Counted from the stretch's first letter, positions 26,123 through 35,924 are shown. The stretch: DNA of 64,000 nucleotides from Amycolatopsis sp. DSM 110486 (GCF_019468465.1 NZ_CP080519.1:7495001-7559000); one strand, 5' to 3'. A program made the numbers and translations. The notes: generated by a model not told the origin, from the letters alone.

Positions 26123-26767
26123 AGCCGACTCCAGCGCCCGGATGACCTGAGCGACGTGCCGGCGCGTCGCCTGTTCCGCGGCCGCCGTATCGCCGGAGCG
26201 CAGCGCGTCCAGGATCTCCCCGTGCTCGTCGAGGCTGGCCTCGGGGCGGCCGGGGACGGTGATCGTCACGTTCTGGCCCAGCTGCAGCTGCGCGCCGAGC
26301 AGATCGGCGATGGCCAGCAGGCGGCGGTTGGCCGAGCCCTGCCAGATCAGGGCGTGGAACTCGCGGTCGAGCTCGGCGTAGCGCGGCACGTCGCGCGCGG
26401 CCAGGGCCGCCTGCTGGCCCGCGACGAGCTCGGCCAGCCGGGCGAGCAGCTCCGCCGGCTGCGTGCGGGCGATGTCCCGCGCGGCGAGCGTGTCGACGGC
26501 GGAGCGAAGTTCGTAGATGTCGCGCATGTCAGCGACGGTCAGCTCGGCGACGAAATACCCCGAGTGCCGGCGAGCCACGAGGAACCCCTCGCGTTCGAGG
26601 ATCGCCAGCGCGGCCTTGACCGGCGTCGGCGAGATGCCGAGCCGCTCGGTCAGCGGCCGCACGGTCACCCGCTCGCCGGGCAGCAGCTGCCGGTCCAGCA
26701 CGGCCTCGCGGATCGCCCGGTACGCGGTGCGGACCAGGCTGGCCGGTTCGGGGGGCTGGTCAGTCAC
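26111..26767 (-). CDS. GntR-family transcriptional regulator (FCD type)
   Basis: 218 residues, GTG start that overlaps the acylase stop by eight bases. Winged helix at about 10-75 (SLVRTAYRAIREAVLDRQLLPG, then GISPTPVKAALAILEREGF), FCD domain from IYELRSAVDTLAARD onward with the metal-type His in DREFHALIW. It lies inside the long minus-strand operon and is a natural repressor of it. The operon's promoter-proximal sites (35925 and 37229) resemble those at 3-7 kb, so this protein and the GntR at 6941 may recognise nearly the same sequence. Confidence 0.9.
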   Translation of the reverse strand: MTDQPPEPASLVRTAYRAIREAVLDRQLLPGERVTVRPLTERLGISPTPVKAALAILEREGFLVARRHSGYFVAELTVADMRDIYELRSAVDTLAARDIARTQPAELLARLAELVAGQQAALAARDVPRYAELDREFHALIWQGSANRRLLAIADLLGAQLQLGQNVTITVPGRPEASLDEHGEILDALRSGDTAAAEQATRRHVAQVIRALESALPE

Positions 26768-28988
26768 CGGGTCGCGGCTCCTCGATCGTGGCTGCGGCTG
26801 CTGTGGTTGCTGTGGCTCCCGTCGGGTGCATCGGGACGAGCTCGTGGCGCTGCCATGAGATCAGCTGGTCAGAATAGTGCGCCGAACCGGGCGAGCCGGA
26901 CGCTCCGCCCGGAATCACCCAGCCGGAGGCGTCGAGATCGGCCAGATCGAGTACCTGGCGGTAGACCGACAGGTTGGTGATGTCGAACCGCCCGCCCGGG
27001 GCCCAGCCGTAGGCGCCGTTCTGGATCGTCTCGTTGTCGCCGCCGATGCCGACGGCCGGCGGGTCGAACTCCGAGCCGGCCACGGGGTGCAGCGGGTGCT
27101 TGGCCGCCGTCCGGTGGACCTCGCCCCACGGCCGCGGACCTGTTTCGGCCACTCGGCGCCAGGCCGCGGCGAGCGCGTCGGCCAGCAGGTCGTCGCCGAG
27201 CCGCTCGGCGGGCCACTCGCCCTCGCGCGGCCAGGTCAGGCTCGCGAACCAGCGGCGCAGCACCACCGGCATGCCCGGCAGCCCGCACTTCATCAGCCAC
27301 GCCCGCGTGTCCGCGCCGATCTCGGCGTCCAGGACGCGCGCGGCGACCTCGCGGCGGAAGCACGCGTGCACGAGCCCCGTGGTCTCGCCGGGCCCGAGGT
27401 CGCCCCGGCCGGCCACGATCACGGCGCGGGCCAGCTCCGCGTCGCCGGTGAACGGGCCGCGCCCGTCGAGCAGCTCCGCCCAGCGCCGGGCCGCGACCGA
27501 CGTCGTGTCGCCCTGCCACGCGCGCATGTCGTCGGCGGTCGCGGGGCCGGCCGCGGCGGCCAGCTCGTGGATGCGCTCGGAGCGGTAGGAGTCATTGACG
27601 GCGTGGGAAACGACCGGGTGCGTCGCGGCGGTGACCGTGTTGTTCGACGTGACGATGAGGTCTTCCGGCGGGTCCTCGGTCCGCGGCATCTCGCCGAACG
27701 GCACGCGGCCGCGCCAGCGGTGCGCAGGCTCCCAGCCGGGCACCGGCAGCTGGGTCGCGGCGTGGTTGTCGCGCGCCGGGAGCTGCCCGCGCAGCAGGTA
27801 GCCGATGTGCCCGACGTGTCCGTTGTTGTCGGCGGCCAGGAGGTTGTTGACCGGGTCGACCCAGCCGTCCTGAGCGTCGAGCAGCGTGGGTACGTCGGGG
27901 GCGAGCAGCATCCGGCGCAGCACGCCGAACTGTTCGCACGCGCCGTCGGTGGCCGTCCAGCGCAGCGACAGGGCCGCGCCGCTCGCCGGATCGCCGTGCA
28001 CGACGGGACCGTTCGGGGTCAGCCAGCAGCGTTCGACGCGGTCCTCGCCGTCGCGGACGTGGATGACCTCGTCGCGCACGGACGCGTCCGCCCAGCCGTC
28101 GGCCGTGCGCACCTGCTCGCCGCGGAAGTGCTCCACGTAGAGGTCCTGCGCGTCGGCAGCGGCGTTGGTGATCGCCCAGCCGACGCGGCCGTTGTGGCCG
28201 AAGTGCGGGAAGCCCGGGAGCCCGGGGAACGTCGCGCCGGACACCGTGAACTCCGGGCAGCGCACGTGGGCCTGCCAGTAGGTGTTGGGCACGTCCAGGG
28301 CGCGGTGGGAGTCGTTGACCAGCAACGGTTTCCCGCTCGCGGTGCGGCTGCCGCCGAGCACCCACGCGTTGGACCCGCCCTCGGACTCGCTCAGGAACCC
28401 GAGGTGCTCGGCCGCCGCCTCGACGTCGGCGCGCGCCTGCTCGAACAGGTTCGCGCGGGCGTCGTCGACCCGGCCCAGCGGCGGCACCGTCACGCGCATG
28501 CCCGGCAACGGCCGCGGGTCCAGCTTCGCGGCCACCTCGGCGCCGGCCATCGCGCGCAGCACGGCGCGGGCGATCTTGTACTGCCACACGCCCATCAGCA
28601 CGTGGCGGATCTTGAACATCAGCAGGGAGTCCCGTGGCGTCCACGGTTCCCAGCCGATGCCGCCGCGTTCGTGCTCGACGCCGGCGCCGTGCTCGGCGAC
28701 GTGGGCGTTGATGCCCGCCGCGTAGTGCTCGAACGTCGCGAGCGTGGCGGGGTCCATGGCCGCCAGGTCGCGGTCGGCGGCGTCGGCGAGGCGCAGCCGG
28801 CGCGCGAGCCGGTCGGCGGCCACGGCCGGCTCGCCCACGACCTCGGCCCAGCGGCCGCGGGCGCGGCGACGGTCGTACTCCAGCTGCCACAGCCGGTCCT
28901 CGGCGGCGGCACGGCCGAGCTCGAACCACGCCTGATCCTCGGTTTCCGCCACCACCGAGGGAATTCCGTACTCGTCGCGAGTGATCAT
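26760..28988 (-). CDS. Penicillin acylase-family amidase (Ntn hydrolase)
   Basis: 742 residues from the ATG at 28988, which overlaps the ATPase stop (ATGA). The precursor should self-cleave before Ser206 in SESEGGSNAWVLGG, which becomes the N-terminal nucleophile of the beta chain. RDEYGIPSVVAETEDQAWFELG is the typical alpha-chain start, and LLVNDSH, HFGHNGRVGWAIT and ILVTSNN-type segments mark the beta chain. Members remove acyl groups from penicillins, acyl-homoserine lactones or other N-acyl amides. There is no signal peptide, so it should act in the cytoplasm, after import by the dipeptide-type transporter encoded in the same operon. Confidence 0.88.
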   Translation of the reverse strand: MITRDEYGIPSVVAETEDQAWFELGRAAAEDRLWQLEYDRRRARGRWAEVVGEPAVAADRLARRLRLADAADRDLAAMDPATLATFEHYAAGINAHVAEHGAGVEHERGGIGWEPWTPRDSLLMFKIRHVLMGVWQYKIARAVLRAMAGAEVAAKLDPRPLPGMRVTVPPLGRVDDARANLFEQARADVEAAAEHLGFLSESEGGSNAWVLGGSRTASGKPLLVNDSHRALDVPNTYWQAHVRCPEFTVSGATFPGLPGFPHFGHNGRVGWAITNAAADAQDLYVEHFRGEQVRTADGWADASVRDEVIHVRDGEDRVERCWLTPNGPVVHGDPASGAALSLRWTATDGACEQFGVLRRMLLAPDVPTLLDAQDGWVDPVNNLLAADNNGHVGHIGYLLRGQLPARDNHAATQLPVPGWEPAHRWRGRVPFGEMPRTEDPPEDLIVTSNNTVTAATHPVVSHAVNDSYRSERIHELAAAAGPATADDMRAWQGDTTSVAARRWAELLDGRGPFTGDAELARAVIVAGRGDLGPGETTGLVHACFRREVAARVLDAEIGADTRAWLMKCGLPGMPVVLRRWFASLTWPREGEWPAERLGDDLLADALAAAWRRVAETGPRPWGEVHRTAAKHPLHPVAGSEFDPPAVGIGGDNETIQNGAYGWAPGGRFDITNLSVYRQVLDLADLDASGWVIPGGASGSPGSAHYSDQLISWQRHELVPMHPTGATATTAAAATIEEPRPGD

Positions 28989-29950
28989 GTGGCTCCGACC
29001 CGCGCGGTCTCGGCGTAGTGGCACGCCGCGGCGCGCGTGTCCGCGAGCGGCCGCAGCGCGGGATCTTCGGTGCGGCAGAGGTCCGTGGCCAGCGGGCAGC
29101 GCGGGGCGAACGAGCAGCCGCTCGAGCGCGTCAGCGCACTCGTGGCCTCGCCGAGCCGCTCCACCGGTTCCTGCCGGTCGTGGTCACGCACGCGCGGCCG
29201 GGGCGCGGCCGCGAGCAGCAGCTGCGTGTACGGGTGGCGCGGGTCGGCGAACAGCTCCTCGGTCTCGCCCTCCTCCACGATCCGGCCGAGGTACATCACG
29301 GCCACACGGTGGGCGAGGTGGCGCACCAGTGCGAGGTCGTGGCTGATGAACAGGTAGGTGAGGCCGCGCTCGTCCTGCAGGCGCCGCAACAGGTTCACCA
29401 CCTGCGCCTGCACGGAAACGTCCAAAGCGGACACCGGCTCGTCGCACACGAGGAACTCCGGGTCGAGCGCGATGGCCCGCGCGATCGCCACGCGCTGGCG
29501 CTGCCCGCCCGAGAGCTCGTGCGGATACCGCTGTGCGAGCTCCGGGGCGAGCGTCACGGCTTCGAGCAGCTCCCGCACCCGCGCGTCGAGGTCACCGCGG
29601 AAGTGGTGCACGCGCAGGGGTTCCGCGACGATCTGGCCCACGGTCATGCGGCCGTTGAGCGAGTCGTACGGGTCCTGGAACACCGGCTGCATCGTGCGCC
29701 GCAGCTCGCGCAGCTGCTTCTTGCCGATCGAGTGCACGGCCTGCCCGGCGACCTCGACGCTGCCTTCGTCGGGCCGTTCCAGCGCGAGCAGCAGCCGCCC
29801 GGTGGTCGACTTCCCGCAGCCGGACTCGCCGACGAGCGCCAGCGTGGTGCCGCGTTCGATGCTCAGGCCGACGCCGTCGACGGCCGCGACCGTGCCGCCG
29901 CGAACCGGGTAGCGCTTGACCAGTCCTTCCGCGACCACGAGATCCGTCAT
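28985..29950 (-). CDS. ABC transporter ATP-binding protein, DppF/OppF type
   Basis: 321 residues from the ATG at 29950, which overlaps the preceding stop (TGATG). Walker A GESGCGKST, signature LSGGQRQR, Walker B FLVCDEPVSALD and the switch His in FISHDLALV are intact. The C-terminal oligopeptide/dipeptide extension ends with a cysteine cluster (GCSFAPRCPLATDLCRTEDP, and a final AACHYAE) as in DppF/OppF, which often bind an iron-sulfur cluster. It pairs with the DppD-type ATPase encoded just upstream to power the two permeases. Confidence 0.92.
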   Translation of the reverse strand: MTDLVVAEGLVKRYPVRGGTVAAVDGVGLSIERGTTLALVGESGCGKSTTGRLLLALERPDEGSVEVAGQAVHSIGKKQLRELRRTMQPVFQDPYDSLNGRMTVGQIVAEPLRVHHFRGDLDARVRELLEAVTLAPELAQRYPHELSGGQRQRVAIARAIALDPEFLVCDEPVSALDVSVQAQVVNLLRRLQDERGLTYLFISHDLALVRHLAHRVAVMYLGRIVEEGETEELFADPRHPYTQLLLAAAPRPRVRDHDRQEPVERLGEATSALTRSSGCSFAPRCPLATDLCRTEDPALRPLADTRAAACHYAETARVGAT

Positions 29951-30903
29951 CACGCCACCTCCTGGGATTCGCGGGACACCGGGCGCCAGCAGGCGACACC
30001 CTCGACGAGGGACGGGGCGGTGGCGCAGGTGTCGTCGGCGTGGTCGCACCGGGGCCGGAACGGGCAGCCTTCGAGCACCGCGCCGACGGCGGGGACCTGC
30101 CCGGGGATGGTGGGCAGTTCCCCGGCCGCCGGGCGGTCGGGATCGGGCACCGAGCGCAGCAGCGCCGCGGTGTAGGGGTGGCGCGGGGCTTCGAGGACTT
30201 CGCGCACGGTGCCGGTCTCCACGACCTGCCCCGCGTACATCACCGCGACGCGGTCGGCGATTTCCGCGACCACGCCCATGTCGTGCGTGATGAACAGCAG
30301 CGCCGTGTCCCGCGTGCGTTCCCGCAGGAGCGCGAGGACCTGGGCCTGCACGGTCACGTCGAGCGCCGTGGTGGGCTCGTCCGCGATGAGCAGCTCGGGA
30401 CTGCCGGCCAGCGCGATCGAGATCATCACGCGCTGGCGCATGCCGCCGGACAGCTCGTGCGGCATCTGCCGCGCCCGCGCCGCGGCGTCGGTGATGCCCA
30501 CGGACTCCATGAGCTCCACCGCGTGGCGCAGCCGGGCCGAGCGCCGCATCGGCGTGTGGATGGCCAGCACCTCGGCGATCTGCGTGCCGATGCGGGTGGT
30601 CGGGTTCAGCGAGCTCATCGGGTCCTGGAAGATCATCGCCGCGCGGGTGCCGCGCAGGCGCCGCAGCTCGCGTTCACCGCGGCCGATGAGCTCCGTGCCG
30701 GCCAGCGTCGCCGACCCCGTCACCTGCGCGGCGGCGGGTTCGAGGCCGAGTAGCGACAGCGCGGTGAGGCTCTTGCCGCACCCGGATTCCCCGACCACGG
30801 CGAGGGTTTCGCCGCGGCCGACGGTGAGGTCGACCCCGCGCACGGCGTCACGCCCGGCGCCGAAGGAGACCTTCAGGTCCTGTACTTCCAGCAGCTCAGT
30901 CAT
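29950..30903 (-). CDS. ABC transporter ATP-binding protein, DppD/OppD type
   Basis: 317 residues. Walker A GESGCGKSL, Q-loop FQDPMSSLNP, signature LSGGMRQR, Walker B LLIADEPTTALD and switch His in FITHDMGVV are all present. The C-terminal extension contains the PAVGAVLEGCPFRPRCDHADDTC motif typical of OppD/DppD. Starts within the end of the deacetylase gene (8-bp overlap) and ends overlapping the DppF-type start, so the pair is translationally coupled. Confidence 0.92.
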   Translation of the reverse strand: MTELLEVQDLKVSFGAGRDAVRGVDLTVGRGETLAVVGESGCGKSLTALSLLGLEPAAAQVTGSATLAGTELIGRGERELRRLRGTRAAMIFQDPMSSLNPTTRIGTQIAEVLAIHTPMRRSARLRHAVELMESVGITDAAARARQMPHELSGGMRQRVMISIALAGSPELLIADEPTTALDVTVQAQVLALLRERTRDTALLFITHDMGVVAEIADRVAVMYAGQVVETGTVREVLEAPRHPYTAALLRSVPDPDRPAAGELPTIPGQVPAVGAVLEGCPFRPRCDHADDTCATAPSLVEGVACWRPVSRESQEVA

Positions 30904-31741
30904 GACCGGGCCTGCCCAACTCTTCGAGGGGGACTTCGTATCCGGTGCCGTGCTCGCGATGGTGCGCGGCGAGCTCGGCGGCGGTGGGGGTGGCCAGCTC
31001 GTTGTCGGCGACGACCGAGGCGAGCAGCGCTTCCAACGTGGCCACGCGGGCGGGCCGGCCCGACAGCCACGGGTGGACGGTGATCATGCACAGCGAGCCG
31101 AGCTTCTTGGCCGCCGCGATCTCGGCGGCCCAGCCGGCCAGCACTTCGGGTGTGGTCGTGGGCGGCCGCGGATCCCCGCCGACGTAGCGGTAGTAGGGCG
31201 CGTCGTCGGTGGCCCAGTCGACGGGGACCTCCACGAGGTCGTCGACGAGGTAGGGCCGGTCGTCACCCATGAGCGAACTGTCGTAGGTCAGGCCGAGCTC
31301 GTGCAGGACCGGGAAGACGTCAGTGGTCATGTCCCAGCTGGGGGAGCGGTAGCCGACCGGCCGTTCGCCGGTGATCGCGGTGAGCGTGTCCGCGGCGCGG
31401 GCCAGCGTGCGGCGCAGCTCGTCGCGCGTCAGGCCCGTCGGTGCTTCGTGGCACCAGCCGTGCAGAGCCAGCTCGTGCCCGCGAGCGTGGACCTCGGCCA
31501 CCTGTTTCGGGTAGCGGTCGGCGATCCAGCCGGGCACGAAGACAGTCGCGCGCAGGTGCAGGTTGTCCATCATGGACAGCAGGTTGTGGATCCCGCGCCG
31601 CGGTCCGTAGCGCCGCTGCTCCAGCTCACCAACGGAGGCGGGCGGGTTTTCACGGGTGCGCCACAGGTGCGGTGACTCGCCGTCGAAGTCGAGCGTGAAG
31701 CACACGGCCGCGCGGGCGCCGCCGGGCCAGGGGTAGGTCAC
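30896..31741 (-). CDS. Polysaccharide deacetylase-family amidohydrolase
   Basis: 281 residues from a GTG at 31741 that overlaps the SDR stop (GTGA). The NodB-type fold is seen in AVCFTLDFDGES (catalytic Asp region), RATVFVPGWIADRYP, HELALHGWCHE (metal His) and GYRSPSWDMT, with MITVHPWLSG near the end. The LHGWCHE form is found in PuuE-like and other cytoplasmic members that hydrolyse small amides rather than chitin. There is no signal peptide. In this operon it probably cleaves an amide in the imported compound or a breakdown product. Confidence 0.85.
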   Translation of the reverse strand: MTYPWPGGARAAVCFTLDFDGESPHLWRTRENPPASVGELEQRRYGPRRGIHNLLSMMDNLHLRATVFVPGWIADRYPKQVAEVHARGHELALHGWCHEAPTGLTRDELRRTLARAADTLTAITGERPVGYRSPSWDMTTDVFPVLHELGLTYDSSLMGDDRPYLVDDLVEVPVDWATDDAPYYRYVGGDPRPPTTTPEVLAGWAAEIAAAKKLGSLCMITVHPWLSGRPARVATLEALLASVVADNELATPTAAELAAHHREHGTGYEVPLEELGRPGHD

Positions 31742-32514
31742 GACGTGCCTCCGGAGGGGGTGAAGTCGCCGGCGGTGCGGCCGCCGTCGACGTCGAGGGT
31801 GGTGCCGGTGACGAACGACGCGGCGCCGGAGCACAGCCAGAGGATCGCCGACGGAGCGTCGCCAGGCCCGGATGTGCGCCCGAGCGGGATGGCCCGGCGC
31901 ATCTTGGCGACGTGCTCCTCCGGCAGTTCGCTGACCTCACTGCCGGGCGCGAACCCCGGGCCCACGCTGTTGACGCGGATCCCGGCTTCGCCCGTTTCGA
32001 GGGCGAGCGACCGGGTGAGCATCTCCAGCGCCGCCTTGCTCGCGGAGTAGACGCCGCCGGTGCGGGTCGGGCGTTTCGCCGCGCCGGACGACAGGTTGAC
32101 GATGCAGCCCTGGGTACCGGTCGCGGTCATCGTCGCGATCACGTGCCGCGCCAGCTGGTAAGGCGCGAGGACGTTGACGGCGAAGATCGTCTCCACCGTC
32201 TCGCGCTCGGTGGTGGCGACCGGCGTGCGCGGGTAGATGCCGGCGTTGTTGACGAGGATGTCGGCTGTCGGCCAGCGCTCGTCGATCGCCGCGATGAGCT
32301 CGTCGACGCCGGCGCCGGTGGTCAGGTCGGCCACCGCCGCGTGCGCGCCGAGCCGATCGGCCAGCTCCTTCACCGGCCCGGGCCGGTTGTCGGACAACAA
32401 CAACTCGGCGCCTTCGGCGTGGAACGCCTCGGCCGTCCACGTGCCGATCAGCCCGGCCGCGCCCGTGATGACGACGCGCTTGCCGGTGAACTCGCCTCGG
32501 TAGTCGGGGGTCAT
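31738..32514 (-). CDS. Short-chain dehydrogenase/reductase (SDR)
   Basis: 258 residues from the ATG at 32514, overlapping the permease stop (ATGA). Classical SDR: nucleotide-binding VVITGAAGLIGTWTAEAF (the last Gly of TGxxxGxG is shifted, TGAAGLIG), DLTTG, NNAG in ILVNNAGIYPRT, the active-site Ser in VNLSSGAAKR and the YSASK catalytic pair, ending in DGGRT. NAD(P)-dependent oxidation of an alcohol intermediate is likely. Coupled on both sides to transporter and deacetylase genes, so it belongs to the same pathway. Confidence 0.9.
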   Translation of the reverse strand: MTPDYRGEFTGKRVVITGAAGLIGTWTAEAFHAEGAELLLSDNRPGPVKELADRLGAHAAVADLTTGAGVDELIAAIDERWPTADILVNNAGIYPRTPVATTERETVETIFAVNVLAPYQLARHVIATMTATGTQGCIVNLSSGAAKRPTRTGGVYSASKAALEMLTRSLALETGEAGIRVNSVGPGFAPGSEVSELPEEHVAKMRRAIPLGRTSGPGDAPSAILWLCSGAASFVTGTTLDVDGGRTAGDFTPSGGTS

Positions 32515-33365
32515 GCGGTCTGCCTCGCCATCCTGCGCAGCAGCCGCGGTCGCGGCAGCTCGGCGCGTTTCGCCGGGTCCAGTCGGTCGCGGGCCGCGTC
32601 GCCCAGCAGGTTCACGGCCAGCACGAGCAGGAACAACGCGATGCCCGGGAAGGTGGCGAGCCACCACGCCGAGGCGATGTACTGCTGGCCGTCGGAGAGG
32701 ATCGAGCCCCACGAGGCGGTGGGCGGCTGCACGCCGAGGCCCAGGAACGACAGCGAGGCCTCGTAGATCACCATGAGCCCCAGCTCCAGCGTGGCGACCA
32801 CAATGGACACCGGCAGCACCTCGGGCAGCACGTGCCGCAGCACGATCCACCACGCGGGCGCGCCGGTCGCCGTCGCCGCGCGGACGAACCCGCGGCCGCG
32901 GGCCTGGAGCGTCGCGGAGTGGGCGACACGGGCGTAGCGCGGCCAGCGCACGAGCGCCAGGCACACCACCACGTTGAGCAGGCTCGGCCCGAGCACCGCC
33001 ACCACGAGGATCGCCAGCAGGAAGAACGGCACCGACAGCACGATGTCGACCACGCGCATGATCACCGCGCCGAGCCAGCCGCCGCGCCAGCCCGCGAGCA
33101 CGCCGAGCGCGATGCCGACCACACCACCCGCCACGACGGCGCCGATCGCCACGAGCAGCGAGACCTGTGTGCCGTAGATGACGCGGGACGCCACGTCGCG
33201 CCCGAGCGCGTCGGTGCCGAGCCAGTGGTGTGCGCCCGGGGGCAGCAGCCGCTGCGCGAGCGTGACCTTGTCCGGGTCGGACGGCGCCAGCACGGGCGCG
33301 AACACCGCGACCAGCACGTAGATCGCCAGCACGACCAGGGGAATGACGATCGCTCGCCGCTTCAC
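32511..33365 (-). CDS. ABC transporter permease, DppC/OppC type
   Basis: 284 residues, GTG start overlapping the stop of the DppB-type gene. About six membrane helices; the N-terminal AQRLLPPGAHHWLGTDALGRDVASRVIYGTQ segment is the signature of DppC-type permeases, and the EAA loop is visible at ATGAPAWWIVLRHVLPEVLP. Forms the membrane channel with the DppB-type protein. Confidence 0.93.
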   Translation of the reverse strand: MKRRAIVIPLVVLAIYVLVAVFAPVLAPSDPDKVTLAQRLLPPGAHHWLGTDALGRDVASRVIYGTQVSLLVAIGAVVAGGVVGIALGVLAGWRGGWLGAVIMRVVDIVLSVPFFLLAILVVAVLGPSLLNVVVCLALVRWPRYARVAHSATLQARGRGFVRAATATGAPAWWIVLRHVLPEVLPVSIVVATLELGLMVIYEASLSFLGLGVQPPTASWGSILSDGQQYIASAWWLATFPGIALFLLVLAVNLLGDAARDRLDPAKRAELPRPRLLRRMARQTA

Positions 33366-34351
33366 GCCGCACCTCCGTTGCCACCGGTGGCGACGCGCCG
33401 GTCGATCACGCCGTAGAGCAGGTCGGTGAGCAGGTTGATCACGATGTACACCGCCGAGGCGAACAGCACGATCGCCTGCACCACCGGGAAGTCACGCGCC
33501 GACACCGACTGGATCGTCAGCTGGCCGATGCCCGGCCACGCGAAGATCACCTCGGTCACCACCGCGCCGCCGAGCAGGTTGGCCAGCTCCAGCGCGGCGA
33601 CCGTGAGCACCGGGATCGCGCTGTTGCGCGCGAGGTGGCGCAGCACCAGCCGCGTGGTGCTCGCGCCCTTGGCCCGCGCGGTGCGCACGTAGTCCTGGGA
33701 CAGCTGTTCGAGTACCGCGCCCCGCGTCACCCGCGCGATCGCGGCCGCCGACAGCGAGGCGAGCGTGACGGCCGGCAGCAGCAGGGAAAGCGGCCCGTCG
33801 TACCCGGTGGAAGGCAGCCAGCGCAGCGCCACCGAGAACACCAGCACGAGCAGCAGCCCGGTCCAGAACGCGGGCATCGCCTGTCCGATGAGGACGATCG
33901 GCATGAGCACGCGTTCCTGCCACCGGCCGCGCTTGAGTGCCGTGACGACCCCGACGACCACGCCGAACACCACCGACAGGATCAGGGCGGCCACCGCGAG
34001 GTTCGCGGTGTAGGGCAGCCGCTCGGCGATCAGCGCCGTCGCCGGCCGGTTCTGCACGTAGGAGTACCCGAGGTCGCCGCGCACGGCGTTGCCGAGGAAC
34101 GAAAGGTATTGGTGCCACAGGGAATCGCTCAGCCCGAGCTGCTCGCGCACCCGCTCGATGTCGGCCGCCGTGGCGCCCTCGGGTACGAGCAGCCGCGCCG
34201 GATCGCCGGAGAGGCGCAGCGCGAAGAACACGATGGTGGTCACGCCGAACAGCGCGAGCACGGCCTGGCCCAGCCGGCCCGCGACGTAGCGCGGGGTGGC
34301 CGGCAGGCTCCTCGTCCGCCCGCGGCGGGCCGGCACTGCGATCGCCGTCAT
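33362..34351 (-). CDS. ABC transporter permease, DppB/OppB type
   Basis: 329 residues. The N-terminal helix VLALFGVTTIVFFALRLSGDPARLL is typical of DppB-type permeases, and the EAA loop lies at AKGASTTRLVLRHLARNSAIPVLT. One base separates its start from the stop of the binding-protein gene, and its end overlaps the DppC-type start. Imports peptides or similar amide compounds together with the other four components encoded here. Confidence 0.93.
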   Translation of the reverse strand: MTAIAVPARRGRTRSLPATPRYVAGRLGQAVLALFGVTTIVFFALRLSGDPARLLVPEGATAADIERVREQLGLSDSLWHQYLSFLGNAVRGDLGYSYVQNRPATALIAERLPYTANLAVAALILSVVFGVVVGVVTALKRGRWQERVLMPIVLIGQAMPAFWTGLLLVLVFSVALRWLPSTGYDGPLSLLLPAVTLASLSAAAIARVTRGAVLEQLSQDYVRTARAKGASTTRLVLRHLARNSAIPVLTVAALELANLLGGAVVTEVIFAWPGIGQLTIQSVSARDFPVVQAIVLFASAVYIVINLLTDLLYGVIDRRVATGGNGGAA

Positions 34352-34352
34352 G

Positions 34353-35873
34353 TCAGCTCACCTTCATCTGGTCGAGGAACAGGCTTTCCGACGCGTCGGG
34401 TGTCCACTGCAGACGCGAGTTCGCGCCGTACACCGCGTACGCCTGGAACAGGCCGATGCCCGGCAGGTCGCGGTTGAGCAGTTCGAACGCCTGCGAGTAC
34501 AGCTTGGTCCGCTGCGCGGGGTCGATCGTCTCGCGCGCCTGCTCCACGATCTTGTCGAAGTCGGGGTTGCTGTAGGAGCTCCAGATCTCGCCGGTGTGGA
34601 ACAGCGGGTAGATCACGCCGTCGGAGTCGAGGCACGAGCACGACCACTTGCCGAAGCGGATCGAGCCCCACTCGTGCGACGGGTCCTGCACCTTCTTCAG
34701 GTACGTCGCCTGGTCGCTGTTCTGGATCTCCACCTGCAGCCCCACGGCGGCGAGGTCGCCCTGGATCGCCTGCACCACCTGCGGGTCGAACGACGGCGAG
34801 GTCGCCATCACCAGCTTCGCGCCGACCGCGTGCGCTTCCTGCAGCAGGCGTTTGGCGTCCTCGGGATCGTGGCGGTTGTCCGGCAACGACTTGTCGTAGC
34901 CGAACGCCAACGGCGTGGCCATGGAGTTGATCGGCTTGGCGTAACCGCGCTGGAGGTTCTTGATCAGCGCGTCGTAGTCGATCGCCTCGGCGATGGCCTT
35001 GCGCACGCGGGGATCGTCGGTAGCCCCGCCCTTGATCGTGTTGTACGCGAGGTAGGCCACTCGCTCGGTGGGCGTGGACAGGATCGCCAGCGTCGGGTCG
35101 CGGCGGATCTGGTCCGCGGCGTCCGGCGTGAGCGTGGTCGCGAGGTCGACCTTGCGCGACTGCAGGTCGGCCACGCGGCTGGCCACGTTGGGCACCGCGC
35201 GGAACACGGCCGTGCGGATCTGCGTGGGCGGGCCCCACCATTTCGGGTTGGCGGTGAGCACGACCTCGGACCCCGCCGTCGCCGACTGGAGCACGAACGG
35301 GCCGGACCCGATCGGCTTCACGGCGAACTGCTTGTCCCCGACGCGCTGCACGTAGGCCTTCGGCACCACCGAGAGCGTGGTCAGGTAGCTCAGCAGGGTG
35401 GGGGAGGGGACCGAAGTGCGCACCACGAGGTCGCTGCCGTCGGCCGTGGCCTTGTCGATGACGGAGAAGTTCGCGTACTGCTGGCTGCCGAACTTCTTGT
35501 CCAGGATCCGGCTGATGGAGTACGCCGCGTCTTCGGCGGTGAGCGGGCTGCCGTCGCTGAAGGTCACGCCGGGGCGCATGGTGAAGCGCCAGGTGAGCGG
35601 ATCGGTCTGCCGCCACTTCGTGGCGAGCCAGGGCACGACCGTGTTCGTCTTCGGATTCCGGCGCAGCAACTGGTCGAAGATGTTGCGGTACACCGAGTAC
35701 GTGTCGGTGTCGTACTGCTTGCCGGGGTCCAGTGTGGACGGATAGTTGGCGGTGTCGATCGTGATCGTGCCGGGGCCACGGCCCTCGCTCGCCGGCTGGA
35801 TGCCGCACGAGGCGGCGCCGAGAGCGAGGGCAGTGGCCAGGAGGAGCGCCGCACGGAAACGTCGTTGGTTCAT
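34353..35873 (-). CDS. ABC transporter substrate-binding lipoprotein, family 5 (peptide type)
   Basis: 506 residues with a lipoprotein signal (NQRRFRAALLLATALAL, lipobox GAASC). The SBP_bac_5 fold is clear: DTANYPSTLDPGKQYDTDTYSVYRNIFDQLL, then PLTWRFTMRPGVTFSDGSPLTAEDAAYS and the late NPDFDKIVEQARETIDPAQR. Captures a peptide, opine or other amide-bearing ligand at the membrane for the Dpp-type permeases that follow. Preceded at 35925 by a partial copy of the TGGATCCA-type operator. Confidence 0.92.
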   Translation of the reverse strand: MNQRRFRAALLLATALALGAASCGIQPASEGRGPGTITIDTANYPSTLDPGKQYDTDTYSVYRNIFDQLLRRNPKTNTVVPWLATKWRQTDPLTWRFTMRPGVTFSDGSPLTAEDAAYSISRILDKKFGSQQYANFSVIDKATADGSDLVVRTSVPSPTLLSYLTTLSVVPKAYVQRVGDKQFAVKPIGSGPFVLQSATAGSEVVLTANPKWWGPPTQIRTAVFRAVPNVASRVADLQSRKVDLATTLTPDAADQIRRDPTLAILSTPTERVAYLAYNTIKGGATDDPRVRKAIAEAIDYDALIKNLQRGYAKPINSMATPLAFGYDKSLPDNRHDPEDAKRLLQEAHAVGAKLVMATSPSFDPQVVQAIQGDLAAVGLQVEIQNSDQATYLKKVQDPSHEWGSIRFGKWSCSCLDSDGVIYPLFHTGEIWSSYSNPDFDKIVEQARETIDPAQRTKLYSQAFELLNRDLPGIGLFQAYAVYGANSRLQWTPDASESLFLDQMKVS

Positions 35874-35924
35874 GGGCTCGGTCCTGTCAGATCGGCTGCT
35901 GAGGTGGGGACATCAGATCAGATC

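Noticed and set aside
26877..29018. A 713-codon plus-strand frame opposite the penicillin acylase gene
   Set aside because: Shadow of the acylase, whose own frame has the Ser206 nucleophile and overlaps neighbours precisely.
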